DNA from: Hyphomonadaceae bacterium JAD_PAG50586_4
GTDB lineage: Bacteria > Pseudomonadota > Alphaproteobacteria > Caulobacterales > Aquidulcibacteraceae
Direction of reading: 5' to 3'
DNA: 64,000 nt
Assembly (NCBI GenBank): GCA_023242925.1
Contig: CP096134.1
Location: 1,137,944-1,201,943 of the forward strand
Under the pieces are notes generated by a model. It was given only the letters and a program-made list of their open reading frames with translations, searched no databases and was not told where the DNA came from. Positions within the stretch are counted from its first letter, which is position 1. Each line of letters starts with the position of its first letter. A program made the position numbers and the translations under genes. This document shows, piece after piece, positions 10,374-19,580 of the stretch.

Positions 10374-10817
10374 ATGAAGCGTTTTGCGATCGCTGCGGCG
10401 TTGATGCTGGCTCTGGCCGCGTGTGAGACGACGTCGGTGGGCGGCGTTTCAACGCCATCGGGCCCCGCGAGCATTCCGTCGTCGCCGCTGGAATTGGGCG
10501 ATTGGCGCAACGCGACGCCGGCGGCGACGCTTGCAGCTTTCGAGCGCAACGTGGCGAGCCGTTATGGCGCAGGGCTTGAGCTGGGCGCGGTGTCGGGCGA
10601 TTTGCGCCGTCAGGATTTCAATTGCGCTGCCGGCCCGCAAGGGCGCGGCGATCCGCCGGAGCAAGTCTGCCGCCGCACGGTCAGCGCCAGCGGCTGCACG
10701 CATACCTGGCAAGTCCATATCTTCGATGAAGGCGGCAATGGTCGCTTGGCGCGCACGCGCGGACTCTATGATCGCCGTTGCGGCAGCGATGGCCTGCTGG
10801 GCGGGCCTGGTCGCTAA
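10374..10817 (+). CDS. Hypothetical lipoprotein, paralogue of the previous gene
   Basis: 147 residues with lipobox ALAACETTS. The mature part shares its layout with the upstream gene: a Ser/Pro linker, ELGDWRNATPAATLAAFERN, then four cysteines (FNCAAG, VCRRTV, SGCTHTWQVHIF, DRRCG). The two genes are 42 bases apart and co-directional, consistent with a diverged tandem duplication in one transcript. Function unknown. Confidence 0.65.
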   Translation: MKRFAIAAALMLALAACETTSVGGVSTPSGPASIPSSPLELGDWRNATPAATLAAFERNVASRYGAGLELGAVSGDLRRQDFNCAAGPQGRGDPPEQVCRRTVSASGCTHTWQVHIFDEGGNGRLARTRGLYDRRCGSDGLLGGPGR

Positions 10818-11324
10818 TTACGGATGCGGGTGCGCCTCTGTCGGCGCGGTGTTGAGATAGCTCGCAACGTCGGGCGGCTCGAGCGTCAGCATGGGCGCCA
10901 GGCGCCAATTCAGGATTACGTATTTTTCGCGCAGGCGCCCGAGCGCTTCGCGGCCGGTGATGATGGCCCGCGGCGCGGCGGGGCCCATCACTTCGCTGAG
11001 GCGCGCGGCCGAGGTGAACACGAAGCCGGCCTGACGGCCTTCGCCGAGCGAAAGCAGGCGCGGCGGCGCGTCGTCGAGATTGGATTGCAGCGACAGCGCG
11101 ACTTGGCTGTCGAGGAGCAGGCGACGGAATTCTGGGCGGGCTGCTTCGTCATGGAGCGCGCCGATGAAGGCGCGCTCAAGGTCGTTGGCGGGCTCGATCT
11201 GGATCGGGCCCGTATTGGCCGATGGTCGCGCCGGTGCGCCGCTTGGCTGTTGTTGTTGGGCGAGCGCGAGCGCTGGCCATGCCACGCCAATTGTCGCGGC
11301 GATCAGGAATGAACGTCGTTGCAT
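10818..11324 (-). CDS. SseB-like secreted protein
   Basis: 168 residues starting MQRRSFLIAATIGVAWPALALAQ, a Tat-like or Sec signal. After a Gln/Pro linker it holds a domain resembling the SseB N-terminal family: NDLERAFIGALHDEAARPEFRRLLLDSQV, then a segment ending in LNWRLAPMLTLEPPDVASYL. SseB-type proteins are normally cytoplasmic or secretion-linked; the export signal here is unusual. It abuts the stop of the convergent lipoprotein gene with no spacer. The start at 11324 is preferred over 11369 because it begins the signal peptide. Confidence 0.65.
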   Translation of the reverse strand: MQRRSFLIAATIGVAWPALALAQQQQPSGAPARPSANTGPIQIEPANDLERAFIGALHDEAARPEFRRLLLDSQVALSLQSNLDDAPPRLLSLGEGRQAGFVFTSAARLSEVMGPAAPRAIITGREALGRLREKYVILNWRLAPMLTLEPPDVASYLNTAPTEAHPHP

Positions 11325-11379
11325 CAGGGCAGCCTCCGTGGGCTTTGCATCGCCGTCAAGGAAGGCCACATAAAGGCGA

Positions 11380-11812
11380 ATGGAAGACCTCTACCACCCC
11401 GGATTTTGGAACTGGCCGCCGACATGCCCCATGTCGGGCGCCTGACTGCGCCGGACGGGGCGTCAACCAAAGTGAGCCGCGTGTGCGGCTCGGTGGTGAC
11501 GGTGGAGCTTAAGCTGAAGGATGGCCTGGTGAGCGAAATCGCCGTCCATCCCAAGGCCTGCGCCTTGGGGCAGGCGGCGACGGGCGTGTTGGCGATGCAC
11601 GCAATTGGCGCAAGTCCACAAGAAATTCGCGAAGCGCGCGACAGCTTGCGCGCGATGCTGAAGGGGGCGCGCCGCCGCCGACTGGGCGTTTCTGGGAGCT
11701 GCGGCATCTGGAAGGCGTGCGCGAATATCCGCCGCGCCATACCAGCACGATGTTGGCGTTCGACGCCGCTGTTGAAGCGCTGGATCTGGCCGCGCGCGCA
11801 AAGGCGAGCTGA
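11380..11812 (+). pseudogene. NifU/IscU-like Fe-S scaffold protein with two frameshifts
   Basis: Reads as MEDLYHP-RILELAADMPHVGRL with ASTKVSRVCGSVVTVELKL and HPKACALGQAATGVLA, the conserved Cys/Lys regions of the NifU-like N-terminal family in alphaproteobacteria. Two single-base losses are needed: one C in the CCCC run at 11397-11400 and one G in the GGGGG run at 11663-11667. The latter restores APPPTGRFWELRHLEGVREY and ends FDAAVEALDLAARAKAS at TGA 11810-11812. The corrected length, about 144 aa, is right for the family. Confidence 0.75.
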
Positions 11813-11815
11813 ACG

Positions 11816-12298
11816 TTGCGCGTGCGCGCGGCGACAGGCGCGGACGCCGACGCGATCTGGGCGATCCTGGAGCCCATCATTCGCGAAGGTGAAACGCTGA
11901 CGCTGCCGTGCGACATGAGCCGCGACGACGCGCTCGCCTATTGGTGTGCGCCCGCGCATGAGGTGAGCGTAGCGGAGCGTGACGGCGTGGTGCTCGCCAT
12001 CTCGTATTTGCGCGCCAACCAGCAAGGGCCGGGCGCGCATGTGGCGAACGCGGGCTATGCGACGGCGCCGCAGGCGCGTGGGCAAGGCATTGCGCGGGCG
12101 TTGCTGGTGCATTCGCTGGAGCGGGCCAAGGCGCGCGGGTTTCGGGCGATGCAATTCAACGTCGTGATTTCCACCAACGAGCGCGCAGTGAAGACATGGC
12201 TCGCGCATGGGTTTGAGATCGTTGGGCGTTTGCCGGGCGCGTTCGAGCATCCGCGCTTGGGCTTCGTCGATGCGCTGGTGATGTATCGCGCGCTTTGA
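11816..12298 (+). CDS. GNAT-family N-acetyltransferase
   Basis: 160 residues, TTG start four bases after the preceding stop. MRVRAATGADADAIWAIL is the usual GNAT opening and YATAPQARGQGIARALLVHSL is the acetyl-CoA-binding motif A (Q/R-x-x-G-x-G/A). The arrangement resembles phosphinothricin/aminoacyl acetyltransferases, but the substrate is unknown. Probably translationally coupled to the scaffold gene upstream. Confidence 0.85.
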   Translation: MRVRAATGADADAIWAILEPIIREGETLTLPCDMSRDDALAYWCAPAHEVSVAERDGVVLAISYLRANQQGPGAHVANAGYATAPQARGQGIARALLVHSLERAKARGFRAMQFNVVISTNERAVKTWLAHGFEIVGRLPGAFEHPRLGFVDALVMYRAL

Positions 12299-12313
12299 GC
12301 TAGGCTTGCGCGC

Positions 12314-12715
12314 ATGTCTGGCTCACCACCGCTGAAACACCCGGACGGCAAAGCGCTGCGCAAGGCGGCGTTGGATTATCCTGACACGGTCGAGGATTTT
12401 CCGTGGGGCCATAGCGCCTTCAAGATCGCGGGCAAGAAGGTGTTCTTGTTCATGGGGGCCGACGAGGCGGGCGGCTTTTCGTGCTCGATGAAACTGCCGT
12501 TTCGCAATGAGGAAGCGCTCAAGGTGAAAGGCGCAAAGCCGACCGAATATGGCTTGGGCCGTTCGGGCTGGGTGACGTTTCGTTTCAGCGCCAAGGCCAA
12601 GCCGCCAATGGCCAAGCTGGTCGATTGGCTGGATGAGAGCTGGCGGGCCGTCGCGCCGAAGAAGCTCTCCGCCGCGCATGCGCCACCGGCCATGCCCAAG
12701 AAGCGGAAGGCATAA
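12314..12715 (+). CDS. MmcQ/YjbR-family protein
   Basis: 133 residues. TVEDFPWGHSAFKIAGKKVFLFM is the characteristic MmcQ/YjbR stretch (CyaY-like fold, DNA-binding in its founding members). The mid-section GLGRSGWVTFRF and WLDESWRAVAPKKL also fit. Basic C-terminal tail PAMPKKRKA. No catalytic role is known for the family. Confidence 0.8.
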   Translation: MSGSPPLKHPDGKALRKAALDYPDTVEDFPWGHSAFKIAGKKVFLFMGADEAGGFSCSMKLPFRNEEALKVKGAKPTEYGLGRSGWVTFRFSAKAKPPMAKLVDWLDESWRAVAPKKLSAAHAPPAMPKKRKA

Positions 12716-12783
12716 TTCACTTGGCCCCCAAGGGCGCGGGCGCTAGCGTCCGGCCCGCGCGTGGGGCGTTATGGGGAATTTCG

Positions 12784-13077
12784 ATGCTCAGACTGGTTTT
12801 GCTGCTTTTGGTTGTCGCGGGCGTCGCTGGCTATTTCACCAAGCCCGACGAGCCGGCCATGCGCGCCGCCGCCGAGCAAGTGCTCAACGACCCGCAGAAC
12901 ATCTCTGAAGGCTTCGAGACGATTGGCGCCGCGTTCGCCGGCGCCAATGCGTACTCGGATTATTACGTCGCCTCGAAATATCTCGTGACGCTGGGCGATC
13001 GCCCGCTGGTCGAGTGCTGGGGTGCGTTCACGCAGACGCAATGCAACCGCGTCGAGGCGCCCGCGCAAGCGCAGTAG
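12784..13077 (+). CDS. Small membrane-anchored hypothetical protein (DUF4359-like)
   Basis: 97 residues. One N-terminal membrane helix (LRLVLLLLVVAGVAGYFT), then an outward domain with EPAMRAAAEQVLNDP and YVASKYLVTLGDRPLVECWGAF. The layout resembles DUF4359 proteins. Start at 12784 chosen because it begins the hydrophobic segment. Function unknown. Confidence 0.6.
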   Translation: MLRLVLLLLVVAGVAGYFTKPDEPAMRAAAEQVLNDPQNISEGFETIGAAFAGANAYSDYYVASKYLVTLGDRPLVECWGAFTQTQCNRVEAPAQAQ

Positions 13078-13486
13078 GCGCGGCCTCAAAGCGGCTTTGT
13101 CAAAGTGGAGAAATCGAAGGTCGCACGCAAAGCATTCCGGATGCTTGGCGATCTGCTTTAAGCAGGTCGCTGATGCATTTGCCGACGGACGCTCGCCGAC
13201 TGGCGACTGGGAGCGCCCCTTGGCTCAAGATGTTGCTCAGATAAACTTCGAGAACATAGGCGACTATCCTGACGCAACCGGGCCGTTGCGTGACGGCTCT
13301 TGGGAAACATCCATCTGTGTTCGGGTGGGGGATCACTGGCGCGTTCTTGTTGATCTCAGTACGACTGACGGCGGTTGGAGCGACCTGGTGTTGCACGCCA
13401 AGGTGTTTGAGCTGGGTGGCCGCGTGGAGATCGAGCCGGGTCTGATATGCGTACCCGTGACGAGAGCGCGTGCTGGACGGTCGCGG

Positions 13487-13516
13487 TTGAGCCAACGCCT
13501 CGAACCATGCTATATG
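13487..13516 (+). promoter_or_regulatory. Promoter for the threonine leader, yidD and thrS
   Basis: TTGAGC (13487-13492), an 18-base spacer and TATATG (13511-13516). The -10 box ends six bases before the leader ATG, so transcription should begin at or next to the ATG and the leader would be leaderless. Confidence 0.6.
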
Positions 13517-13522
13517 CACCCC

Positions 13523-13561
13523 ATGCAACGGCTCACGACCACCACGACGACTACCTATTAA
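13523..13561 (+). CDS. Threonine-rich leader peptide MQRLTTTTTTTY
   Basis: Twelve codons with seven consecutive threonine codons (ACG ACC ACC ACG ACG ACT ACC), then Tyr and TAA. An in-frame ATG at 13514 would add MHP, but it overlaps the -10 box. A run of codons for the amino acid handled by the downstream enzyme is the hallmark of ribosome-mediated attenuation; here the downstream genes are yidD and threonyl-tRNA synthetase. Stalling at Thr codons when charged tRNA-Thr is scarce would affect RNA folding just downstream. Seen in sequence: codon run, promoter, hairpins. Inferred: the regulation. Confidence 0.75.
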   Translation: MQRLTTTTTTTY

Positions 13562-13567
13562 AGCCGG

Positions 13568-13608
13568 CGGCGCGGGATCGGGCGCGCCGTAGCGGCAGCG
13601 TTGCGCCC
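13568..13608 (+). promoter_or_regulatory. Competing hairpins after the threonine leader
   Basis: Hairpin A pairs CGGCGCG (13568-13574) with CGCGCCG (13583-13589). Hairpin B pairs GGGCGC (13580-13585) with GCGCCC (13603-13608) and contains an inner GCCG-TAG-CGGC stem. They share 13583-13589 and cannot form together, as in attenuators. No U-tract follows either, so termination may need Rho, or control may act on yidD translation. Confidence 0.5.
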
Positions 13609-13639
13609 CGGTCAAATCAACCGAAAACCTGTATTTGTG

Positions 13640-13984
13640 ATGTCGCCGAGCATTCCTGCCCCATCCTTTGTGGCAAGGGGCCTTTTGGGCCTTATCCAGC
13701 TTTATAAGTGGACGCTCTCGCCCCTGATCGGGCGCGATTGCCGCTATTTGCCGACCTGTTCGTCCTACGCAGCGGAAGCGATCCGCAAGCACGGCGCTTG
13801 GGCGGGGAGCTGGATGGCGACGGCGCGGCTCTGCCGGTGTCAGCCCTGGGGCGGTCACGGCTGGGATCCCGCGCCCGAGCAAAAGCCGCGCGCGCCTTGG
13901 TACGCGCCGTGGCGGCTAGGTGATTGGAAAGGCGGCTACCGCGCGCCGCCCCACAACAACGACGAGATCCGACAAGAGCATATC
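13640..13984 (+). CDS. yidD: Membrane protein insertion efficiency factor YidD, with no stop before thrS
   Basis: Small protein that assists YidC-dependent membrane insertion. The core is clear: [27 protein letters not shown] and [17 protein letters not shown], with the three conserved cysteines. The start at 13640 gives [10 protein letters not shown]; an upstream in-frame start at 13601 would precede it by 13 residues. After the domain the frame runs on through [22 protein letters not shown] into thrS without a stop, giving a nominal 762-residue fusion. Either a real in-frame linkage or a stop lost to an indel. Confidence 0.8.
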
Positions 13985-15925
13985 ATGAGCATTTCTCTGC
14001 AATTTCCCGATGGCGCCGTGCGTGAGTACGAGGATGGCGCAACGCCGCTGGCGGTGGCCGAAGGCATTTCCAAGGGGCTGGCGAAGAAGATCGTCGCCGC
14101 CAAGATCGATGGCGCGTGGTGGGATTTGACGCGCCCGCTGGAAGGCGGCGGCAAGATCGAACTGGTCATGCGTGATAGCGCGGATGGCCTTGAAGTGTTG
14201 CGCCATGATGCGGCGCACGTTTTGGCGCAGGCCGTGCAGGAGCTGTTTCCCGGCACGCAGGTGACGTTCGGCCCGGTGACGGATGACGGCTTTTATTACG
14301 ATTTCGCGCGCGACGAGCCGTTCTCGACGGACGATTTCGAGAAGATCGAAAGGCGCATGCGCGAGATCGTGGATGCGGACCTGCCGATCATTCGCAAGGT
14401 CTGGGACAAAGAAGCCGCGATCTCGCATTTCACGTCGATTGGCGAAATCTACAAGGCGCAGACGATCGACGAGGTGATCAAGCCGGGTGAGCCGATCACG
14501 ATCTATTCGCACGGCGACAAATGGGGCGATCTCTGCCGCGGACCGCACCTGCCGTCGACGGGCCGTTTGGGTAAAGCCTTCAAGCTGATGAAGCTTGCCG
14601 GCGCCTATTGGCGTGGCGATCAGAAAAACCAACAGCTGCAACGCATCTACGGCACGGCCTGGGCCGATGAGAAGCAGCTTGAGGAATATCTGAAGCGCAT
14701 CGAAGAGGCCGAGAAGCGCGATCACCGCAAACTCGGCCGCCAGATGGACCTCTTCCACATGCAGGAAGAGGGCCGCGGCATGGTGTTCTGGCACGAAAAA
14801 GGCCTGACGCTGTGGCGCACGATCGAAGCTTATATGCGCCGCCGCCTCGATGCGGCGGGCTATGTCGAAGTGCGCACGCCCCAAGTGCTCGACCGTGTGT
14901 TCTGGGAAAAATCAGGACACTGGGACAAGTACCGCCCGAATATGTTCGTGTGCGAGACGGTGGAAGGCGAAACGCTGTCGCTGAAGCCGATGAATTGCCC
15001 CGGCCACGTGCAGATTTTTAAGTTCGGGCAGAAGAGCTATCGCGACCTGCCGCTGCGCATGGCGGAGTTTGGCGCATGCCATCGCTACGAGCCGTCGGGC
15101 TCGTTGCACGGCTTGATGCGCGTGCGCGCGTTCACGCAGGACGATGCGCACATCTTCTGTCGAGAAGACCAGATCGAAGAAGAGACGACGCGCTTTATCC
15201 AGCTTGCCGCGTCGATCCATGCCGATTTCGGCATGGCCAGCGACAAGATCGCGCTGGCGACGCGCCCTGAAATGCGCGTCGGCACGGACGAGTTCTGGGA
15301 CAAGGCCGAAGCGCAAATGCTGAACGCTGCGCGTGCGGCGGGTGTGGAGCCTGTGATCGCGGAAGGCGACGGCGCGTTCTATGCGCCGAAGCTCGATTTC
15401 TCGGTGAAGGACGCGATCGGCCGCGAATGGACGATCGGCACGATCCAGCTCGACTATCAGCTGCCCGATCGCCTCGATGCGGAATATGTCGGCGAAGACG
15501 GCGCCAAGCATCGCCCGGTGATGTTGCACCGCGCGATTCTGGGTTCGCTGGAGCGCTTCATCGGCATTCTGATTGAGAACGTCGCGGGCGCGTTTCCGCT
15601 CTGGCTGGCGCCGACGCAGGTCGTGGTGGCGACGATCACGTCCGACGCGGATGCTTATGCGCAGGAGGTCGCCGCGGCGTTGAAGCAGGCCGGCCTGCGC
15701 GTGGAGCTCGATCTGCGCAACGAGAAGGTCGGCTACAAAATTCGCGAGCACTCGCTGGCGAAGATTCCAGTGATCGCTGTGGTTGGTCGCAAGGAAGCGG
15801 AGGAGCGCAAGGTCGCGCTGCGCCGCTTCGGCAGCCAGGATCAGAACGTGCAGGGCCTCGATGAAGCGCTGGCCGGACTCGCCGATGAGGCGACGCCGCC
15901 GGATTTGAAGCGGTCTAGGAGCTAA
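13985..15925 (+). CDS. thrS: Threonyl-tRNA synthetase
   Basis: Charges tRNA-Thr; cytoplasmic class II synthetase. 646 residues from ATG 13985: TGS domain (about 1-65), editing domain with the HDAAHVLAQ zinc-like motif, catalytic core with [12 protein letters not shown] (active-site Zn Cys), motif 2 [26 protein letters not shown] and C-terminal anticodon-binding domain with [18 protein letters not shown]. Only a weak AAGAG precedes the start. It is in frame with yidD upstream and follows a threonine leader, so its expression is probably tied to threonine supply. Confidence 0.97.
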   Translation: MSISLQFPDGAVREYEDGATPLAVAEGISKGLAKKIVAAKIDGAWWDLTRPLEGGGKIELVMRDSADGLEVLRHDAAHVLAQAVQELFPGTQVTFGPVTDDGFYYDFARDEPFSTDDFEKIERRMREIVDADLPIIRKVWDKEAAISHFTSIGEIYKAQTIDEVIKPGEPITIYSHGDKWGDLCRGPHLPSTGRLGKAFKLMKLAGAYWRGDQKNQQLQRIYGTAWADEKQLEEYLKRIEEAEKRDHRKLGRQMDLFHMQEEGRGMVFWHEKGLTLWRTIEAYMRRRLDAAGYVEVRTPQVLDRVFWEKSGHWDKYRPNMFVCETVEGETLSLKPMNCPGHVQIFKFGQKSYRDLPLRMAEFGACHRYEPSGSLHGLMRVRAFTQDDAHIFCREDQIEEETTRFIQLAASIHADFGMASDKIALATRPEMRVGTDEFWDKAEAQMLNAARAAGVEPVIAEGDGAFYAPKLDFSVKDAIGREWTIGTIQLDYQLPDRLDAEYVGEDGAKHRPVMLHRAILGSLERFIGILIENVAGAFPLWLAPTQVVVATITSDADAYAQEVAAALKQAGLRVELDLRNEKVGYKIREHSLAKIPVIAVVGRKEAEERKVALRRFGSQDQNVQGLDEALAGLADEATPPDLKRSRS

Positions 15926-15939
15926 ATCAGCTGTAACAT

Positions 15940-15970
15940 CCGCGTGTTGTCCAGACTCGGACACACGCGG
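15940..15970 (+). terminator. Possible hairpin terminator after thrS
   Basis: CCGCGTGT (15940-15947) pairs with ACACGCGG (15963-15970) across a 15-base loop, 15 bases after the thrS stop. No T-run follows, so intrinsic termination is doubtful. Confidence 0.35.
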
Positions 15971-16037
15971 CCCTAGACGACGCCTTATATGCGCTACAGG
16001 ATGTGACTCGGTATTGGCTCCGGGGGCGGAGACAAAG

Positions 16038-16953
16038 GTGGACAAGTTCCCCTCTCGCGAAAGGTCGGCGGCTCAAACACTCGAGCCGCGCGTAACAGCG
16101 ATTGTCGTCGCACGCGCGGTCGCCACCAACGCCACCGGCCAGTCCACGCTCGATCTATGTTTACGCAGCGCGCTCTCCGAGCCGTGGGTGGATGATCTGG
16201 TTATCGTCGATCAAGCGAATGCGCCGGCTGTGTCGTCGGCGCTGCGGGCGTTGCAACTGGATCGTCGCGATGTGCGTGTTGTGGTGGCCGATGCGCGCAT
16301 GAGTGCGGCGGCCGCGGCCAATCTTGGCGCGGCGCAGGCGCCCGGGCGCTGGTTGTTGTTCCTGGATTCAGATGTCGTGCTGCAGCGTGGCGCAGTGCAG
16401 CGGATGGCGAATTCCGCCAATGGCGCATCGGCGCCGTGGATTGTTGGCGGGCGCCTGACGGACCTTGAGGGTCGCGAAAAACGCGCGGCGCGTGGCGGCG
16501 CCTTGAACACGTTCTCCGCGTTGGCGGTGGCTATGGGCGTACCGGGTGTGAAGCGCCCGCATGGCAAGCGCCAATCATCGAAGCCGCTGGCGGCGGCGTC
16601 TGTCGCATCTGTGTCCGGCGCGTTCATGCTGATGCAGCGTGATGATTTCAGCGCACTCGGCGGCTTTGATGAAGCCTATCTGAGCGACGCGGCGGATGCT
16701 GGACTTGTGCAAGCGCGCGGCGGACGCGGGCGGCTCTGTGCTTTTTCAGGCCGAAGCATCCGGCGTGCAGTTCGAGCGTCACCGCAAGGGCCGCCGACAA
16801 GCGCAAGGCTTGGCGCGGTTCGCGGCGAAAAGCGCAAAGACGCCGCTTGAAAAAATGTTTGCGCTGTTTGCTGGGCCGGCGATTGGAACACTCGTGGGCC
16901 TGCGCGATGTTATCGGCGGCCGTCAGGGTTCGCATCCGAAGGCGCGGCGCTGA
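16038..16953 (+). pseudogene. Glycosyltransferase family 2 protein, frameshifted
   Basis: Nucleotide-sugar transferase of the rhamnosyltransferase-like GT2 group. GTG start at 16038 after GGAG gives TAIVVARAVA, then the acceptor/metal region GRWLLFLDSDVVLQ (DxD) and VSGAFMLMQRDDFSALGGFDEAYLSDAAD. There the frame is lost. Dropping one base near 16695-16700 continues LDLCKRAADAGGSVLFQ, the standard GT2 follow-on, to a stop at 16953. The C-terminal RFAAKSAKTPLEKMFALFAG looks amphipathic. It overlaps the end of the convergent ArnT-like gene by 44 bases. Confidence 0.75.
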
Positions 16954-18637
16954 CGCGACCGATGTGGAGGGCGGTGTTTTCGCCGCGGCCCAAGGCAATA
17001 CCGCGCGCTGGCGCTTCGACTTCTTCGTAACCCAGACCACGCGCCTGCAGCAGAGCGAGCGTGCGCTCCAGCACACGGCCCTCAATGATAAGGCTGTCGC
17101 CGGATTGTGCGTTTGCCGCCATTTCTTCGGGATGCGCCATGCGGATCGATGTGCGGGTCATGAAGATCAGGCTTGGTTGGCTGTATCCCACGACCCAGAA
17201 TGGCTCTTGATCGCGCGGCATCATACGCGCGCGTGTGAGGGCGGCGACGGCTTCTTGGCTCACGAAGAGTGAGCGCGCTTCAGGCAGCGTGCGCTCGCGC
17301 AGCGAGAACGAAAGCGCCAGCGCGCAGGCGATGAGAATGCCCGCGCGCGCGGTCGGGCGTTTGGCCAGGGACAGGCCGACGATCGCAGCGATCAAAATCA
17401 GCGCGCCGATGATGCCGGCGCTGAGCGCACGGCGGAAATCGGCGTCGAAGCCGCCAGGCATGTAGGTGGCGACGAAGGCGGTGAGGCCAACGATCAGCGC
17501 GCCGAAGAGCCCGAACAGCACAGCGCCGAGCGGGTGCATGGTGCGCCATTGCTTCATGCGCATGGCCATGAGGCCGGCGGCGCAGAGCAGCGCGATCGCA
17601 GGGTATGTCGGTAACGCGTAGTGGACGAGCTTGGTCGGAAAGAGTTCGAACACCAGGAAAGTCGGGAGCGCCCAGCAGAGCAAGAACCGCAACGCTGCAT
17701 GCGTTTCGTCGGTGCGCGGCGCGCGCATGGCGGCGAAGCTGATGCGCGCAGCGGCGGGCAGCGCGTAGGTTGCCGGGAAGATGAGCAGCGGCAGCATCAG
17801 CAAATAATAGCCGGGCAGGCCGCTATGTGCGTGATCGGCGCCGATGACTTTGGGACCAAGTTCATTCGCCAGCATTTCGCTGAAGAAGCGCCCGTCCGTC
17901 GCCGCATTGATCGAGATGAACCACGGCAACGCGATCGCGATTGCCAGCAAGGGTCCCGGCCACCAAAGCAGCGACTTCATCCACGCGGCTTTGCGCTCCC
18001 AGGCGTAGAGCGCGCCGAGCGTGAGTGCGGCGACGAGCGGTGTGATCGGGCCCTTGATCAGCACGCCGCATCCGATGGCTGCCCAAAACACCAAGCTCAT
18101 CACGCGCGGCCGCGGTTTGCCGGCGTAGAGTTGCGCAAGGGCGGCGATGGCGAGCGTGGTGAACCCCACCATGACCGAGATCTGTTTTCGCGATCATGCC
18201 TTCGACGCTTGCGAGCAATCCCGTGGCGAAGAGGCCCGCGCCAATGAGCGCGGTGCGTTGGGCAAGCAGGGCCGCACCCGCCCACATCGTCGCCAGCGCT
18301 GCGAGCGCGAGGCCAAGCGCAGAAGGAATACGATAGGGCCAGATCGTGTTGAGCTTAGACGTGAGCGGTTCGAACACGTGCACCGACGCGGCCTGTAGCC
18401 AGTGGATGCCAATCGGCTTTCGGTGGCGGTCGCGATCCTGCAGGCGAATGCGAACGTAATCATCGCTCTCGACCATCTGGCGGGTGGCTTGCGCAAAACG
18501 CGCTTCATCGATGTCGAGCGGGGAACCTTGGTCGCGCCGATCAGCCCTGAGACCAGTGCGATCAGAGCGATCAGCACGTATCCCCGCCAACCCCGTGTAA
18601 ATTGCTGGACCAAAGAAGGGGCGGGCGTGTCCGTCAT
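16910..18637 (-). pseudogene. ArnT/PMT-like integral-membrane glycosyltransferase (GT39/GT83), two frameshifts
   Basis: Polytopic enzyme that moves sugars from polyprenyl-phosphate donors. MTDTPAPSLVQQFTRGWRGY leads into the first helix. One C missing from a run (plus-strand GGGG at 18520-18523) restores TKVPPLDIDEARFAQATRQM, the catalytic first loop with its acidic pair. After IAKTD an extra base near 18175-18185 hides SVMVGFTTLAIAALAQL. The rest (GVLIKGPITPLVAAL, HSGLPGYYLLMLP, FPTKLVHYALPTYPAIALL) is intact, with about 10-12 helices. A donor would be made by the DPM1-like enzyme encoded divergently next to it. Confidence 0.82.
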
Positions 18638-18756
18638 GGAAAGCGCCCATAGCCCGGCAAAATGACTGTGTCTTGACGCCGTCCTCAGGTGCGCGCTCTC
18701 GCCTCAGGGCGGGGAAGCGGCTAAGAGGGCCGCCTTCCTGGCCCCGGGGACAGCTT

Positions 18757-19488
18757 TTGCCCGAAACGATCGAATTCAGCGTTGTCGTGCCGGTACACGA
18801 CGAAGTCGGCAACGCCGCCAATCTGGCGCGTGAAATCGCCGACGTTCTCGACGGCCGCTCCTACGAAATGATCTTCGTGGACGATGCGAGCCGCGATGAC
18901 ACGCGCGCCGAACTCGCTGCTTTGAAAGCCGAATTGCCGGCGTTGCGGATTGTCGGTCATCGCAAGAATTCCGGGCAAAGCCGAGGCGTGCGCACCGGTG
19001 TGATCGCCGCCCGCGCGCCAATCGTGGGCACGCTGGACGGCGACGGCCAGAACGACCCGGCGGACCTGCCGCGGCTCTATGCGAAGCTCACACGCGCCGA
19101 TGCGCCGGCGAACCTGGGCATGGTGGCGGGCAAACGCACCAAGCGGCAGGACAATTGGAGCAAGCGGGTGGCGTCCCGGGTCGCCAACAATATTCGCAAA
19201 GCCGCGCTCAAGGACGGTGCGGACGACAGCGGTTCCGGCGTTAAAGTATTCAAAAGGGAGGCGTTTTTGTTGCTTCCCTATTTCGACCACATGCATCGTT
19301 TCATGGCCGCACTGATGCTGCGCGAAGGCTATGCAGTCGAGTTTTTAGAGGTTAACCATCGTCACCGGGGCGCCGGGCGCTCAAAGTACACAAACCTGGG
19401 CAGGCTCGCCGCCAACATGACGGACCTGTTCGGGGTGATGTGGCTTCAGAGCCGGGCGCGATCTCCTGGGGGTACGGACGAGCTATGA
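18757..19488 (+). CDS. DPM1-like polyprenyl-phosphate glycosyltransferase (GT2)
   Basis: Makes a polyprenyl-phosphate sugar at the cytoplasmic membrane face. IEFSVVVPVHDEVGNAANLAREI opens the GT2 domain; EMIFVDDASRDDTRAEL and GTLDGDGQNDPADLP (DxD) are the nucleotide-sugar site; YFDHMHRFMAALMLREGYAVEFLEVNHRHR and GRSKYTNLGRL are typical of DPM1/ArnC-type enzymes. No ATG is available; TTG at 18757 after GGGGACAG fits the family start better than TTG 18673. Divergent from the ArnT-like gene, suggesting a donor-maker and donor-user pair. Confidence 0.85.
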   Translation: MPETIEFSVVVPVHDEVGNAANLAREIADVLDGRSYEMIFVDDASRDDTRAELAALKAELPALRIVGHRKNSGQSRGVRTGVIAARAPIVGTLDGDGQNDPADLPRLYAKLTRADAPANLGMVAGKRTKRQDNWSKRVASRVANNIRKAALKDGADDSGSGVKVFKREAFLLLPYFDHMHRFMAALMLREGYAVEFLEVNHRHRGAGRSKYTNLGRLAANMTDLFGVMWLQSRARSPGGTDEL

Positions 19489-19580
19489 GCGACAACCGCG
19501 CCGATTCAGGGGAGCGCATAGCGCTTCAAACAGCAGCGACGCGGGGGCGTCGATCCAGCACGCAACAGCAGGGGAGTCCC

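Larger units (their letters stand above)
13105..13561 (+). pseudogene. DUF7668-like small protein, frameshifted, end uncertain
   Basis: A protein-like stretch (KQVADAFADG, VRVGDHWRVLVDLSTTDGGWSD, LVLHAKVFELGGRVEI) resembles the DUF7668 family. An upstream frame from GTG 13105 (VEKSKVARKAFRMLGDLL) joins it if one T is removed from TTT at 13157-13159. The written frame then runs to 13561, across the thrS leader region, so the real stop is probably lost to another indel near 13460. The coding status is uncertain; without it, 13078-13486 would hold no gene. Confidence 0.4.

Noticed and set aside
13568..13608. Intrinsic terminator after the threonine leader
   Set aside because: Strong stems are present but neither is followed by a T-run, so a classical intrinsic terminator cannot be claimed.
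14912..16045. 377-residue minus-strand open frame
   Set aside because: Antisense to thrS, Arg/His-rich as expected for the reverse of a GC-rich gene; thrS is certain.
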